Positions 34,027 to 42,915 of a stretch of 64,000 bases of DNA are shown here, piece after piece; within the stretch, counting starts at the first letter, position 1, and every line of letters begins with the position of its first letter. The notes below the pieces were generated by a model. It was given only the letters and a program-made list of their open reading frames with translations. It had not been told where the DNA came from and searched no databases. Both the position numbers and the translations under genes were made by a program. Origin of the DNA: Candidatus Cybelea septentrionalis (GTDB taxonomy: Bacteria; Vulcanimicrobiota; Vulcanimicrobiia; Vulcanimicrobiales; Vulcanimicrobiaceae); NCBI GenBank assembly GCA_003158175.1, contig PMHJ01000014.1, positions 18,661 to 82,660 on the forward strand, written 5' to 3'.

Positions 34027-35195
34027 CGAGTGCCCCGGAGCGCCAAGCCCATCATCATCCGGAACCCGACCTCGAGGGCGCGCTCGTCGATATCGAACCG
34101 TGCGCTGTGCTGCGGCTCGATTCCCTTGCGCGGCCCGCGCGCGCCGACCAAAAAGTAGGCGCCGGGGCGCAGCTCTTGCATGAACGACATATCTTCCGAC
34201 CACATGACGATCTCGTGCGGGTCGACGAGGTTCTGATCGCCGATGACTTCGCGCGCGACTTCGCGCACGACGTCATTCGTAATCGAATCGTTTACGGTGG
34301 GCGGATAGATCCAGTGGTAATCGAAGCGATAGGTGAGGCGCATTGCTTCGCAGACGCCTGCCAGCAGACGTTCGATCCGCACTGGAAGCTCGGCGCGAAT
34401 CGTCTCGTCAAAGGCTCGAACGCTTCCCTGTAACGTCGCCAGCTCCGGGATTACGTTGAAGGTCGTGCCGGAGTGCAGGGCGCCGACCGTCACGACGACC
34501 GGCTGATTCGCGGCGGTCTCGCGGCTTGCGACGGTTTGCAGCATCGTAACGAACTGAGCGGCCGCGACGATCGGATCGATCGCGCTTTGAGGCAGTGCCC
34601 CGTGGCCGCCTTTCCCCGTCAGCTCGATGTCGAAGCGATCCGACGACGCAAAGAACGCCCCGTCGCGTACGCCGATCTTCCCAACGTCCAGGCCGCTATA
34701 GAGGTGCAGCGCGAACGTACGATCGACGTGCGGCTTCTCGAGCGCCCCGTCTTCGATCATCAACTTGTTTCCGGAGTGACCCTCCTCGCCCGGCTGAAAG
34801 CAGAACACGATCGTCCCGGAGATCTCGTCGGTGCGACGCCGCAGGGCGCGGGCGGCAGCCAAGAGGATCGCCATATGGCCGTCGTGACCGCAGGCGTGCA
34901 TGACGCCCGGTGTCAGCGAGCGATACGGTTCGTCGTTGCGCTCATCAATCGGCAGCGCGTCCATATCTGCGCGCAGCAGTGTGACGGGACCCGGTTTAGC
35001 GCCTTGCAGCGTCGCGAGAATGCCGGTACTACCGACTCCGGTGCGAATCTGTTCGAAGCCCGCCTCGCGCAGTTCGCGCTCGATGAACTTTGCGGTCGCA
35101 AACTCGATCAGCGAAAGTTCCGGATGCGCGTGAAAGTGGCGGCGATAGCGGACGAGCTCTTCCTGCGGAGCGAGGGCGTCGAGCGTCGAGCTCAC
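34023..35195 (-). CDS. M20 family metallo-amidohydrolase (hippuricase-like)
   Basis: A 390-residue M20D-type amidohydrolase. The metal and catalytic motifs are HAHPELS, LRADMDALPI, HACGHDGHMA and FCFQPGEEG, followed by the dimerisation domain. The family removes N-acyl groups from amino acids (hippurate, N-acetyl amino acids) or indole-amino acid conjugates. It begins on a GTG that overlaps the stop of the TonB-C-like gene (GTGA). It probably forms a unit with the secreted protein upstream, though no functional link is evident. Confidence 0.88.
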   Translation of the reverse strand: MSSTLDALAPQEELVRYRRHFHAHPELSLIEFATAKFIERELREAGFEQIRTGVGSTGILATLQGAKPGPVTLLRADMDALPIDERNDEPYRSLTPGVMHACGHDGHMAILLAAARALRRRTDEISGTIVFCFQPGEEGHSGNKLMIEDGALEKPHVDRTFALHLYSGLDVGKIGVRDGAFFASSDRFDIELTGKGGHGALPQSAIDPIVAAAQFVTMLQTVASRETAANQPVVVTVGALHSGTTFNVIPELATLQGSVRAFDETIRAELPVRIERLLAGVCEAMRLTYRFDYHWIYPPTVNDSITNDVVREVAREVIGDQNLVDPHEIVMWSEDMSFMQELRPGAYFLVGARGPRKGIEPQHSARFDIDERALEVGFRMMMGLALRGTR

Positions 35196-36019
35196 TGAGC
35201 CAGGAACTCTGAGCGGAAAAGATAGTAGCCTTCGGCCTTTTGGCAGTAGGAGACCGCCGATGCAAACGACGACGTTCGGGCTGCCGACAGGGCGCTTGCG
35301 TCGAGGGCGGCAACGCCGGACGATTTATAGACCCAAGCGTCGAGCACGGCGTCTCTTTGGCCCACGGCAACCTCGATCTCCGACGTGTATGAGACGCCGA
35401 TTAGCCGTTGAGCGAATCGCGGAAAGCGCGGTTGTACCGCATACGTTACCTTCGCCTGCGTAAATGGATGCGGGCATTCCGTCGAAAAGAGCGGCGCAAT
35501 CGATGTGGCCGCTACGTGCCGCAAACCGTCGTCCGGCAGCGCTTTCTGGGGGCGTAAGGCCACGCCGCCGAACGCCGGTATCCCGCAGGGCACGTCGCCC
35601 AAAGTCTGCCAGCCAAACGCGTCGCCGGCGGTACGCGCGTGTAGGATCCACGCATGACGAACGAAGACGGCGTGAGGAAAGTCGACGGCGACCGACTCCG
35701 ACCGGACGAGCGGTATCGTTCCCGTCAGCGGCAGATTTGCGACATCCCATGAGTACCAGCCGGCATCGGTATCGGCAACCATCGTTGCAGAAACGATCGT
35801 TCTTGGTGACTCAGAATCTAACGTGAAGATCAGGCTCGCCGACCTGCCGGCGGCGTCGGCTGGCGTCGCAGGTGCGTACGAGACCGTGGCCGGGCAAAAC
35901 TCGGTTCGTGCTTCGGCCTGCGCCCAGCACGCCAACGTCAAGGCAGCGATCGCGCCGGCGGCGACGGCCAACGCCCTACTTGAAATCAATTGGTTTGAAC
36001 CATAACTGCGAGTCGGCAT
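35192..36019 (-). CDS. Secreted protein with C-terminal TonB-like domain
   Basis: 275 residues with an N-terminal signal sequence (ALAVAAGAIAALTLACWAQA). The central part is beta-rich. The last ~75 residues, from VSYTSEIEVAVGQRD through SALSAARTSSFASA to the end, look like the TonB C-terminal fold found in energy transducers and secreted relatives. Four Cys (CPAT, VPCG, TECPH, SYCQ) may form disulfides. ATG 36019 overlaps the upstream stop by 44 bases; TTG 35989 is a shorter alternative that still keeps the signal peptide. The gene sits between the retropepsin-like gene and the M20 gene. Confidence 0.6.
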   Translation of the reverse strand: MPTRSYGSNQLISSRALAVAAGAIAALTLACWAQAEARTEFCPATVSYAPATPADAAGRSASLIFTLDSESPRTIVSATMVADTDAGWYSWDVANLPLTGTIPLVRSESVAVDFPHAVFVRHAWILHARTAGDAFGWQTLGDVPCGIPAFGGVALRPQKALPDDGLRHVAATSIAPLFSTECPHPFTQAKVTYAVQPRFPRFAQRLIGVSYTSEIEVAVGQRDAVLDAWVYKSSGVAALDASALSAARTSSFASAVSYCQKAEGYYLFRSEFLAQ

Positions 36020-37508
36020 AATCGAAGATCAAATCGAAGTTCGAGAGGGTGTTGCGGCCGATCAGCCCATCGTAATCCCGGTCCTGTGCGTATTGCGCGG
36101 ACGGAACCACGACCTGGACGCTCCCGAAAACCCAATCGCCCAATACCATGCTGTGCATCGTGATGCCTTTAACTCCGAACGGGTGATTGCCCAAAGTAAT
36201 CATTTGAAACTGATCCGGCGTGCCTGGCGGAACGTGATTAGGATAGCGCGAGAAATAGTGCGGGTAGAGCGTCGTATCGGTGGCACCGAGGTCGGCAACG
36301 AAATAGCCGTCGAGCCCGCTAAAGTTGGCTTTGAGCATCGGAACGTCATAGTCGAGGCGAAGCGGCAGCGCCGACCATCCCTGCGCCGCCAAGCCCGCCG
36401 GCAGCGAACGATACATAGTCAGCTGACCCTTCTCGAAGTTGACCTCGAGCACACCGCTTGCGATAAAATCGGTCCCGAGCAACCCGACGACGCGCCTCCC
36501 CGGCAGCTCCTCCACAAATCCGGCGGTCGAAAAGGCGACGTTCGTCGCCAATAAGGGGCCGATGGTTACCGACGGCGCGCGGGCGTTTGCCAGATTGATA
36601 TCGCCGGCAAAGCTCAAGGTATACGCGCCGCTCGTTTCCATGCCGAGCTCCTTGGCGATACCCGGATCGAGCAGCATGTCGGAGGATCCCGAGTCGAGCT
36701 CAAAGTCGAGCTTCCGGCCGGCCACGATAACGGGCACGAAGATGCCGTCTGGCGTGAAGTCCGCGGGGATGGCGACCGATGCCGCGCTTCCCGGATCGAA
36801 AAGCGGATGGGAGAGCGGCATCGCTAAGCTTGGGACGCTGCCGGTAAGACGCTCGTAGCTCAGCAGCTGCGTCTGCTCCGTTACGGTCGAGCCATCTCGC
36901 TTATAGCGGACGAGATGCGCGGCGTTCCAGCCATAAACGCTGCGGTAATCGTCGTATTCCCATACTTGCCGGCGGCCGTCATAGTCGATCCTCTCGACCC
37001 GAGCCAGGAGGTAGCTATGAGCATCGTAATAGCGGCGTTCCACCAGACCGTTGCTCGGCGCCACCTCCACGACGTACCGCTGCGGCGTGTCGGCCGTCAC
37101 TCCCAACAGCTTGACGCCGCCGGTTGGATTCTCCGGCGCGCGCAACGCGACGGAGAATGGATCGACCTCCGAAAAAAGGTTGGACGATTGCCTCACCAGC
37201 CCGTTGGCGTCCTCGCTCCAACGGCGCCCACCGTCGGAGCCGTTGGCCCAGACGAAGTTGCCCAGGCGCTCCGTCGTCCGGTAATCGCCGCCGTCCCAAT
37301 AGCTCTCGGAGGTCCAGACGCCGCCCTTGGCCGATTGCGTCCGTTCAACGCTATGATAGGCGCCGCGCGGCAGCGACCCGGCTGCGTGCCGGGTCAGCGC
37401 GAAGAGCTGCGCGATCGAGAGCGTCGACGGCGCATACTGCTCACCGGCATCGGCGATTTGTACGAAGAGCAGCGACAGCGCTACAAGCGACACGCCGAAA
37501 CGCAACAT
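35976..37508 (-). CDS. Secreted retropepsin-like aspartyl protease family protein
   Basis: 510 residues from ATG 37508, with a signal peptide (VSLVALSLLFVQIADAG). Residues 22-240 form an N-terminal domain of unknown role. From ~255 on there are two aspartic-protease-like units. The first has the catalytic LDSGSSD (Asp272) and the partner GLLGTDFI. The second has ADLGATDT (Asp406) in place of D-T/S-G, followed by DGLIGRNTLSNFDLIFDY. The gene is divergent from the E1-alpha gene and directly upstream of the TonB-C-like gene. Proteolytic activity is likely but the altered second motif makes it uncertain. Confidence 0.75.
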   Translation of the reverse strand: MLRFGVSLVALSLLFVQIADAGEQYAPSTLSIAQLFALTRHAAGSLPRGAYHSVERTQSAKGGVWTSESYWDGGDYRTTERLGNFVWANGSDGGRRWSEDANGLVRQSSNLFSEVDPFSVALRAPENPTGGVKLLGVTADTPQRYVVEVAPSNGLVERRYYDAHSYLLARVERIDYDGRRQVWEYDDYRSVYGWNAAHLVRYKRDGSTVTEQTQLLSYERLTGSVPSLAMPLSHPLFDPGSAASVAIPADFTPDGIFVPVIVAGRKLDFELDSGSSDMLLDPGIAKELGMETSGAYTLSFAGDINLANARAPSVTIGPLLATNVAFSTAGFVEELPGRRVVGLLGTDFIASGVLEVNFEKGQLTMYRSLPAGLAAQGWSALPLRLDYDVPMLKANFSGLDGYFVADLGATDTTLYPHYFSRYPNHVPPGTPDQFQMITLGNHPFGVKGITMHSMVLGDWVFGSVQVVVPSAQYAQDRDYDGLIGRNTLSNFDLIFDYADSQLWFKPIDFK

Positions 37509-37586
37509 GCTGCTTCTTTCAATCAGTGCGGTGGCCGCCACTGCCTGGCGCAGGATTTTGCCGCACATAGCCAAGTAGGAGCAGCA

Positions 37587-38621
37587 GTGGCCATTAAGCC
37601 GGAAGCGCAATCGAAGGTCTCCTTGGAGCGTCACGGGCTGACGGACGAGCAGCTCGTCGCGATCTTCCGCACGATGCTCATGCAGCGCACCCTCGAAAAC
37701 CGGGGCTTTCAGCTGAATCGCCAAGGGAAGATTCCGTTTGCATCCGCGAGCGAAGGGCACGAGGCGGTGCAAGCCGGAGCCGCCATGGCCTTCGAGCGTG
37801 GCAAAGATATCCTCGTGCCCTATTACCGCGATCTCGGGCTGGCGCTGGGAATCGGCCTGACGCCGTATGAAGTGCTCCTGTCGCTCTTCGCGCGCGCAGC
37901 CGATCACTCGGCGGGACGGCAGTTTCCGCATCACTACGCCAGCCGGCGTCTGGGCCTTCACACAATCAGCTCGATAATCGCGGCGCAGCTGCCGCATGCC
38001 GTCGGCGCTGCGTTCGCGCTGCACTATCGCGGCGAGGCCGGCCGAACGGTCCTCACGACCTTTGGCGACGGAGCGACGAGCGAAGGCGAGTGGCACGAAT
38101 CGGTCAACTTCGCCGCGGTGCATAAGCTCCCGATCGTTTTTCTCTGCGAGAACAACGAATGGGCGATCTCGACGCCGCTCTCAAAGCAGATGGGCCAGCC
38201 CGACGTCGTTAAGCGCGCCGAAGGTTACGGACTGCCCGGAGCCGCCGTGGACGGAATGGATCCCGTCGCCTGCTACGCTGCGGTCGGCGCAGCGATGCAG
38301 CGGGCTCGCTCGGGACGCGGCCCGACTTTGGTGGAAGCCAAATGCTATCGCTTTCTTTCGCACACGACGGATGACGACGATCGCACGTACCGTTCGCCCG
38401 ACGAGGTCCGGGCGCGCCGCAAAGACGACCCCGTCCCATGCTTCGAGCGCCTCCTGGTCGAGTACGCCGTCCTGAGCGCCGAGCAGGTGGAAGCATTGAA
38501 GCGTGGCGTCCTCGAAGAGACCAACGATGCCACGGACCGGGCCGAAGCGATGGCCTATCCGGACGCAGCCGACCTCTATGAGAAGGTCTATGCTGAGGGC
38601 TGGGAACCGTGGACCCTATAA
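37587..38621 (+). CDS. 2-oxoacid dehydrogenase E1 component alpha subunit (copy 1)
   Basis: A 344-residue TPP enzyme subunit. The diphosphate-binding motif starts at FGDGATSEGEWHE and ends at LCENNEW, and the phosphorylation-loop region reads HTTDDDDRTYRS. E1 decarboxylates a 2-oxoacid (pyruvate or branched-chain) and passes the acyl group to lipoyl-E2. GTG 37587 has AGGAG five bases upstream; the longer frame upstream is antisense to the retropepsin gene. It is immediately followed by a close paralogue and then E1-beta and E2. Substrate cannot be decided from sequence. Confidence 0.9.
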   Translation: MAIKPEAQSKVSLERHGLTDEQLVAIFRTMLMQRTLENRGFQLNRQGKIPFASASEGHEAVQAGAAMAFERGKDILVPYYRDLGLALGIGLTPYEVLLSLFARAADHSAGRQFPHHYASRRLGLHTISSIIAAQLPHAVGAAFALHYRGEAGRTVLTTFGDGATSEGEWHESVNFAAVHKLPIVFLCENNEWAISTPLSKQMGQPDVVKRAEGYGLPGAAVDGMDPVACYAAVGAAMQRARSGRGPTLVEAKCYRFLSHTTDDDDRTYRSPDEVRARRKDDPVPCFERLLVEYAVLSAEQVEALKRGVLEETNDATDRAEAMAYPDAADLYEKVYAEGWEPWTL

Positions 38622-38641
38622 CCCGCGCAATAGGAAGAACG

Positions 38642-39670
38642 ATGGCTACGACGGATTTACGAACGGGAAGTCTCGAGCGTCACGGATTGAGCGACGAGCA
38701 GTTGCGCGATATGTTTCGCAACATGCTTCTGCAGCGGCAGCTCGACAATCGCGGATTTCAGCTCAACCGGCAAGGCAAGGTTCCCTTTGCGCTGGGCAGC
38801 GAAGGGCACGAAGCGTTGCAAGCCGGCGCCGCAATGGCCTTCAATCGCGGGGGTGACATTCTCGCTCCCTACTATCGCGATCTCGGCCTGTGCTTGGGCA
38901 TCGGACTCTCGCCGTTCGAAATCCTGCTCTCGATCTTCGCACGAGCGGAAGATCACAACGGCGGACGACAGTTCCCCAATCACTATTCTTCAAAAGCTGC
39001 GGGTCTGATGTCGTTCTCGTCGATTCTCGCGGCGCATCTGCCGCATGCCGTCGGTGCCGCTTTCGCGATCCAGTATCGCGGAGAGACTGGGCGCGCCGTC
39101 TTGGCAACCTGCGGCGACGGAACGACGAGCGAGGGCGAGTGGCACGAATCCATGAACTTCGCCGCCGTTCACAAGCTGCCGTTCGTTATGCTGGTCGAAA
39201 ACAATGAGTGGGCGATCTCGACGCCGCTGGAAAAACAAATGGCGCAGCCCGAGATTTGGAAGCGCGCGGCCGGGTACGGAATGCCCGGGCGGCGTTTCAA
39301 CGGCTTCGATCCGATCGAAACCTATGCGGCGGTGAAAGAAGCGATGGACCGCGCGCGCGCGGGAGAAGGCCCGACGCTCGTTGAGGGGACCTGCTACCGC
39401 TACCTCGCCCATTCGACCGACGATAACGATCTCACGTATCGCACGCGCGAGGCCGTGCAGGAACGGCGCAAAGACGACCCGGTGCCGGCCTTCGAAGCGG
39501 TGCTGCTCGAGCATGGCATCGTAACTCCCCAGGACGTCGCAGCGATGCGCAAAGACGTCTTGCATGAAACGAACGAAGCGACGGATGCGGCGGAGGCGCT
39601 GCCCTATCCCGAACCCACCGATCTTTACAAACACGTCTACGAAGGAGCGTGGGAACCGTGGCAGTCGTAA
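38642..39670 (+). CDS. 2-oxoacid dehydrogenase E1 component alpha subunit (copy 2)
   Basis: 342 residues, highly similar to copy 1 along its whole length (both share RHGL-DEQL, NRGFQLNRQGK-PFA, LPHAVGAAFA, EGEWHES-NFAAVHKLP and ENNEWAISTPL). The TPP motif is CGDGTTSEGEWHE with VENNEW. ATG 38642 has an AGGAAG site upstream. Copy 2, not copy 1, is adjacent to E1-beta. The tandem pair may give two complexes with different substrate range, sharing E1-beta and E2, or heteromeric E1. Confidence 0.9.
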   Translation: MATTDLRTGSLERHGLSDEQLRDMFRNMLLQRQLDNRGFQLNRQGKVPFALGSEGHEALQAGAAMAFNRGGDILAPYYRDLGLCLGIGLSPFEILLSIFARAEDHNGGRQFPNHYSSKAAGLMSFSSILAAHLPHAVGAAFAIQYRGETGRAVLATCGDGTTSEGEWHESMNFAAVHKLPFVMLVENNEWAISTPLEKQMAQPEIWKRAAGYGMPGRRFNGFDPIETYAAVKEAMDRARAGEGPTLVEGTCYRYLAHSTDDNDLTYRTREAVQERRKDDPVPAFEAVLLEHGIVTPQDVAAMRKDVLHETNEATDAAEALPYPEPTDLYKHVYEGAWEPWQS

Positions 39671-40665
39671 GCAGTGCAAACTCGACGGTGATGAACAACG
39701 TCGAGGCGGTTCGCGCGACGCTCTACGAAGCGATGAAGAACGACGAGCGAACGGTGATCCTCGGCGAGGACGTCGGCGCGCGCGGTAACGTCTTCTTGAT
39801 CACGAAGGACTTCATTGGCGAGTTCGGGGAGCGGCGCGTCATCGATACGCCGATCGCCGAGGCTTCGATCGTCGGGATCGCGGTCGGAATGGCGATGGAA
39901 GGCTTGCGTCCGATTGCAGAGATTCAGTTCGCCGACTTCATCTATCCTTCGTTCAACCAGATCGTCGGCGAGGCCGCGAAAATACGCTATCGCTCCAATG
40001 GAGAGTATACCTGTCCGCTCGTGATTCGCACGCCCTACGGTGGCGGCGTACGCGGAGCCCTCTCTCACTCGGTCTCCATCGAAGCACTCTTCTATCACGT
40101 TCCCGGTCTAAAAATCGTCGCGCCTTCATTTCCCGACGACGTAAAAGGTCTGCTCAACGCCGCGATCGACGATCCGGATCCCGTGCTCTTTTTGGAGCAT
40201 AAGAAAACGTACCGGCTGATCAAAGGCGAAGTGCCCGACGGCCATTACACGATTCCGCTCGGTAAGGCCAACGTTCGCAAGGCGGGCACGCAGTTGACCG
40301 TCGTGTCCTACGGGCTCTATCTGCACTGGGCGCTCGAAGCGGCCCAACGCTTACAGGAAGAGAACCTGTCTGTCGAGGTGATCGATCTCCGATCGATTCG
40401 CCCGATGGACAAGACGGCGATTCTCAATAGCGTCGAGAAGACGCGCAAGCTTCTAATCGTTCATGAAGACAACAAGTTTGGCGGCATCGGCGCAGAAATC
40501 AGCGCCATGGTGGCCGAAGAGGCGCTCTTTTCACTCGACTCGCCGATCCGGCGTCTTTGCGGCCCGGACGTGCCCTCGATGGGCTACGCCTTGCCGCTCG
40601 AGGAAGAGTTCATGTCGTCGCCTGCTGAAATGGCTGACGCAATGCGCGCAATGGTGAAGTTCTAA
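39658..40665 (+). CDS. 2-oxoacid dehydrogenase E1 component beta subunit
   Basis: A 335-residue transketolase-like subunit. Typical motifs are ILGEDVGARGNVF (TPP pyrimidine-binding Glu), RVIDTPIAEASIVGIAVG, IQFADFIYPSFNQI and the C-terminal VIDLRSIRPMD with VHEDNKFGGIGAEI. It pairs with E1-alpha. GTG 39658 was chosen since AGGAG (39643-39647) lies ten bases upstream; GTG 39649 would be too close. It overlaps the end of E1-alpha copy 2. E2 follows after two bases. Confidence 0.93.
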   Translation: MAVVSSANSTVMNNVEAVRATLYEAMKNDERTVILGEDVGARGNVFLITKDFIGEFGERRVIDTPIAEASIVGIAVGMAMEGLRPIAEIQFADFIYPSFNQIVGEAAKIRYRSNGEYTCPLVIRTPYGGGVRGALSHSVSIEALFYHVPGLKIVAPSFPDDVKGLLNAAIDDPDPVLFLEHKKTYRLIKGEVPDGHYTIPLGKANVRKAGTQLTVVSYGLYLHWALEAAQRLQEENLSVEVIDLRSIRPMDKTAILNSVEKTRKLLIVHEDNKFGGIGAEISAMVAEEALFSLDSPIRRLCGPDVPSMGYALPLEEEFMSSPAEMADAMRAMVKF

Positions 40666-40667
40666 GC

Positions 40668-41948
40668 ATGGCAACGACGATAACGATGCCGCAGCTGGGT
40701 GAAACCGTCACCGAAGGCACCGTGGCACAATGGCTCAAGAGCGTCGGCGATTCGGTCGACAAGTACGAAGACTTCGTCGAGGTTTCGACCGATAAAGTCA
40801 ACGCGGGCGTTCCGTCGCCGGTTACGGGAACGATTCGCGAGTTATTGGTCAAGGAAGGCGAGACGGTCGCTACTGGAACGCCGATCGCCGTGATCGACGA
40901 AGCCGGAGCGGCGAAGAGCGCCGCGACCGAGCCACCCGCCGCAACTGCCGCGTCCGCTCCAGTTGCGCCCATTGCTGCTGTGCCCGCTGCGCCGGCCGTT
41001 TCCTCACCCAACGGCGCGCCGGCCGCCGCCGGCTCGGAGAGCGTCGAAAGTGAGAGCGCCTTGCGCGGTGCTTCGCCGGCGGTTCGACGGCTGGCCCGCG
41101 AGCATCGCATCGACATTCGCGCGATCAAAGGGAGCGGTTCGAACGGGCGCGTCACCGCCGACGACGTGCTCGCGGCCGTCACTGCGGCGCCTTCGTCGCC
41201 GGCGACGCGAACCTCGACCTACGCACAACCGATCCCGGGAAGCACGGTTACGCTCACGCAGGCTCGCCGGATCATCGCCGAACGCATGGTCGAAAGCAAG
41301 CATACGGCGCCGCACGCATGGTCGATGGTCGAGGTCGACGTCACGGACGTTTGGAGCTGGCGCGTGCGCGAAAAGGACCGCTTCGAACGCGAGAGCGGCT
41401 ACAAGCTCACACTGCTGCCCTTCTTCATTCGCGCGGTCGTCGAGTCGCTGGCCGCCTTTCCGTTGATGAACGCCCGCTTCGTGCCGGCGAGCGGTTCGGG
41501 CCAACCGAGCATCTACGTAAACGCCGAAGTAAATGTCGGCATCGCGATCGGACTGGCTACCAATCTCGTCGTCCCGGTTATCAGGCGCGCCGACAAGCTT
41601 TCCATCAAGGGCATTGCGCTCGCAGCGGGCGAGCTCATCGAAAAGGCCCGGAAAGGCAAGCTCGGCGTCGACGATCTCGCCGGCGGCACGTTCACCGTCA
41701 ACAACAACGGCGCGAACGGCTCCTGGGCCTCCGCGCCAATCATCAACGGCGGTCAAGCCGGGATCGTCACCATGGAAGCCGTCGTCAAGAAGCTCGTCGT
41801 GCGCGACGACGACTCGCTCGCAATCCGGCGTATGATGAACTCGTGCCTGTCACTCGACCATCGCGTTGTCGACGGTTATGTCGCCAGCGGTTTCCTCGCC
41901 GACCTCAAGCAGCGCTTGGAGCGCATGGGCCCGCAAGGAGATCTGTAG
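40668..41948 (+). CDS. 2-oxoacid dehydrogenase E2 dihydrolipoamide acyltransferase
   Basis: A 426-residue E2 with one lipoyl domain (lipoyl-lysine Lys43 in VSTDKVNAG), an Ala/Pro-rich hinge, a peripheral subunit-binding domain (SPAVRRLAREHRID, GRVTADDVL) and the catalytic acyltransferase domain ending in SLDHRVVDGYVAS, with catalytic His and Asp. It forms the complex core and transfers the acyl group to CoA. No E3 gene is adjacent. The gene ends with AAGGAG that serves as ribosome binding site for queD. Confidence 0.94.
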   Translation: MATTITMPQLGETVTEGTVAQWLKSVGDSVDKYEDFVEVSTDKVNAGVPSPVTGTIRELLVKEGETVATGTPIAVIDEAGAAKSAATEPPAATAASAPVAPIAAVPAAPAVSSPNGAPAAAGSESVESESALRGASPAVRRLAREHRIDIRAIKGSGSNGRVTADDVLAAVTAAPSSPATRTSTYAQPIPGSTVTLTQARRIIAERMVESKHTAPHAWSMVEVDVTDVWSWRVREKDRFERESGYKLTLLPFFIRAVVESLAAFPLMNARFVPASGSGQPSIYVNAEVNVGIAIGLATNLVVPVIRRADKLSIKGIALAAGELIEKARKGKLGVDDLAGGTFTVNNNGANGSWASAPIINGGQAGIVTMEAVVKKLVVRDDDSLAIRRMMNSCLSLDHRVVDGYVASGFLADLKQRLERMGPQGDL

Positions 41949-41953
41949 CCTAA

Positions 41954-42319
41954 CTGCAAATCCGCAAGCAGTTCCGCTTCGAAGCCGCACACGTCCTGCC
42001 GTTCCATCCCGGAAAGTGCGCGCGCATGCACGGACACTCATACCGTCTGGAAGTCGCCATCAGCGGGCCGGTCCAAACGCAAGGGCCGACGCGAGGCATG
42101 GTCGAGGATTTCGATGAAATCGAACGCATCGTCGCCGAACGCATCGTCGATCGGCTCGACCACCAAAACCTCAACGACATCGTCGAAAACCCAACCGCGG
42201 AGAACTTGCTCCTTTGGATCTGGCAACATCTTGCGAACGACTTGCCCGGGTTGGACGAACTCGTATTATGGGAAACGACAACCGCCTGCGCCATCCTCCG
42301 CAAATCAATGTCATCCTGA
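41954..42319 (+). CDS. queD: 6-carboxytetrahydropterin synthase QueD, apparent CTG start
   Basis: The product makes 6-carboxytetrahydropterin in queuosine/7-deazaguanine synthesis. Zn-binding His are in FEAAH (His13) and MHGHSY (His26, His28), with KCARMHG carrying the catalytic Cys22. To include the conserved QIRKQFRFEAAH start, translation must begin at CTG 41954: a TAA stop lies directly before it in frame and the first ATG (42026) would remove the first His and the Cys. AAGGAG (41936-41941) is 12 bases upstream. The C-terminal MSS and stop codon come from the dispersed repeat. queE follows. Confidence 0.88.
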   Translation: MQIRKQFRFEAAHVLPFHPGKCARMHGHSYRLEVAISGPVQTQGPTRGMVEDFDEIERIVAERIVDRLDHQNLNDIVENPTAENLLLWIWQHLANDLPGLDELVLWETTTACAILRKSMSS

Positions 42320-42335
42320 GCCGGTCGAAGGATGG
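42311..42335 (-). repeat. Dispersed palindromic repeat, copy 3 (queD/queE junction)
   Basis: TCATCCTGAGCCGGTCGAAG followed by GATGG, with arms ATCCT (42313-42317) and AGGAT (42329-42333). It holds the queD stop codon, and its AAGGA lies seven bases before a CTG that fits the start of queE. Confidence 0.7.
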
Positions 42336-42339
42336 GCGT

Positions 42340-42915
42340 CTGCTTCAACTAGCTGAGATCTTCTACAGCATTCAAGGCGAGGGGATGTGGACTGGGACGC
42401 CGGCAGTCTTCGTGCGCCTGGCGGGCTGCAATCTTGCGTGTGATTTCTGCGACACGGACTATTCGACGAAGTCTTTCGCGAGCGTTCACGACGTCGTCGA
42501 GAAGGTGCGTGAAACCGGTGGGGATTGTCCGATGGTGATCCTCACCGGCGGCGAGCCGTTCGCGCAGTCCGAGACGCCGGCGCTCGTTGAGGCATTGCGG
42601 CGCGACGGCCGGCGCGTGCACATCGAATCGAACGGAACGATCTATTCCGACCTGCCGGACGACGTTTGGCTTTGCGTCTCGCCGAAGGAGCGCGTGGATC
42701 CTCGCATGGCGGCGCGCGCGAATGAAGCGAAGTTGATCGTTGACGAACGTGTGCCTGAGGAACACTTGCCGCTCTTTGCCGATAAACCGACGATCCTGTT
42801 GCAGCCAGAAGGCAACAAACCTGCGAACGTTGCGATCGCGCTCGAGTACGCGAAGGCACACCCGCAGCGTTTTCGCCTGTCGCTGCAAACCCACAAATTT
42901 ATCGGCGTACCGTGA
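42340..42915 (+). CDS. queE: 7-carboxy-7-deazaguanine synthase QueE
   Basis: A radical SAM enzyme; the cluster motif is C30-N-L-A-C34-D-F-C37, with EIFYSIQGEGMWTGTP before it and ILTGGEPF after it, both QueE hallmarks. It rearranges 6-carboxytetrahydropterin to 7-carboxy-7-deazaguanine. CTG 42340 gives MLQLAEIFYSIQGEG, equivalent to the usual N-terminus, with AAGGA seven bases upstream. A conventional start would be ATG 42268, which translates the dispersed repeat and overlaps queD. The product is 191 residues from CTG. It overlaps mqnB by four bases. Confidence 0.88.
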   Translation: MLQLAEIFYSIQGEGMWTGTPAVFVRLAGCNLACDFCDTDYSTKSFASVHDVVEKVRETGGDCPMVILTGGEPFAQSETPALVEALRRDGRRVHIESNGTIYSDLPDDVWLCVSPKERVDPRMAARANEAKLIVDERVPEEHLPLFADKPTILLQPEGNKPANVAIALEYAKAHPQRFRLSLQTHKFIGVP

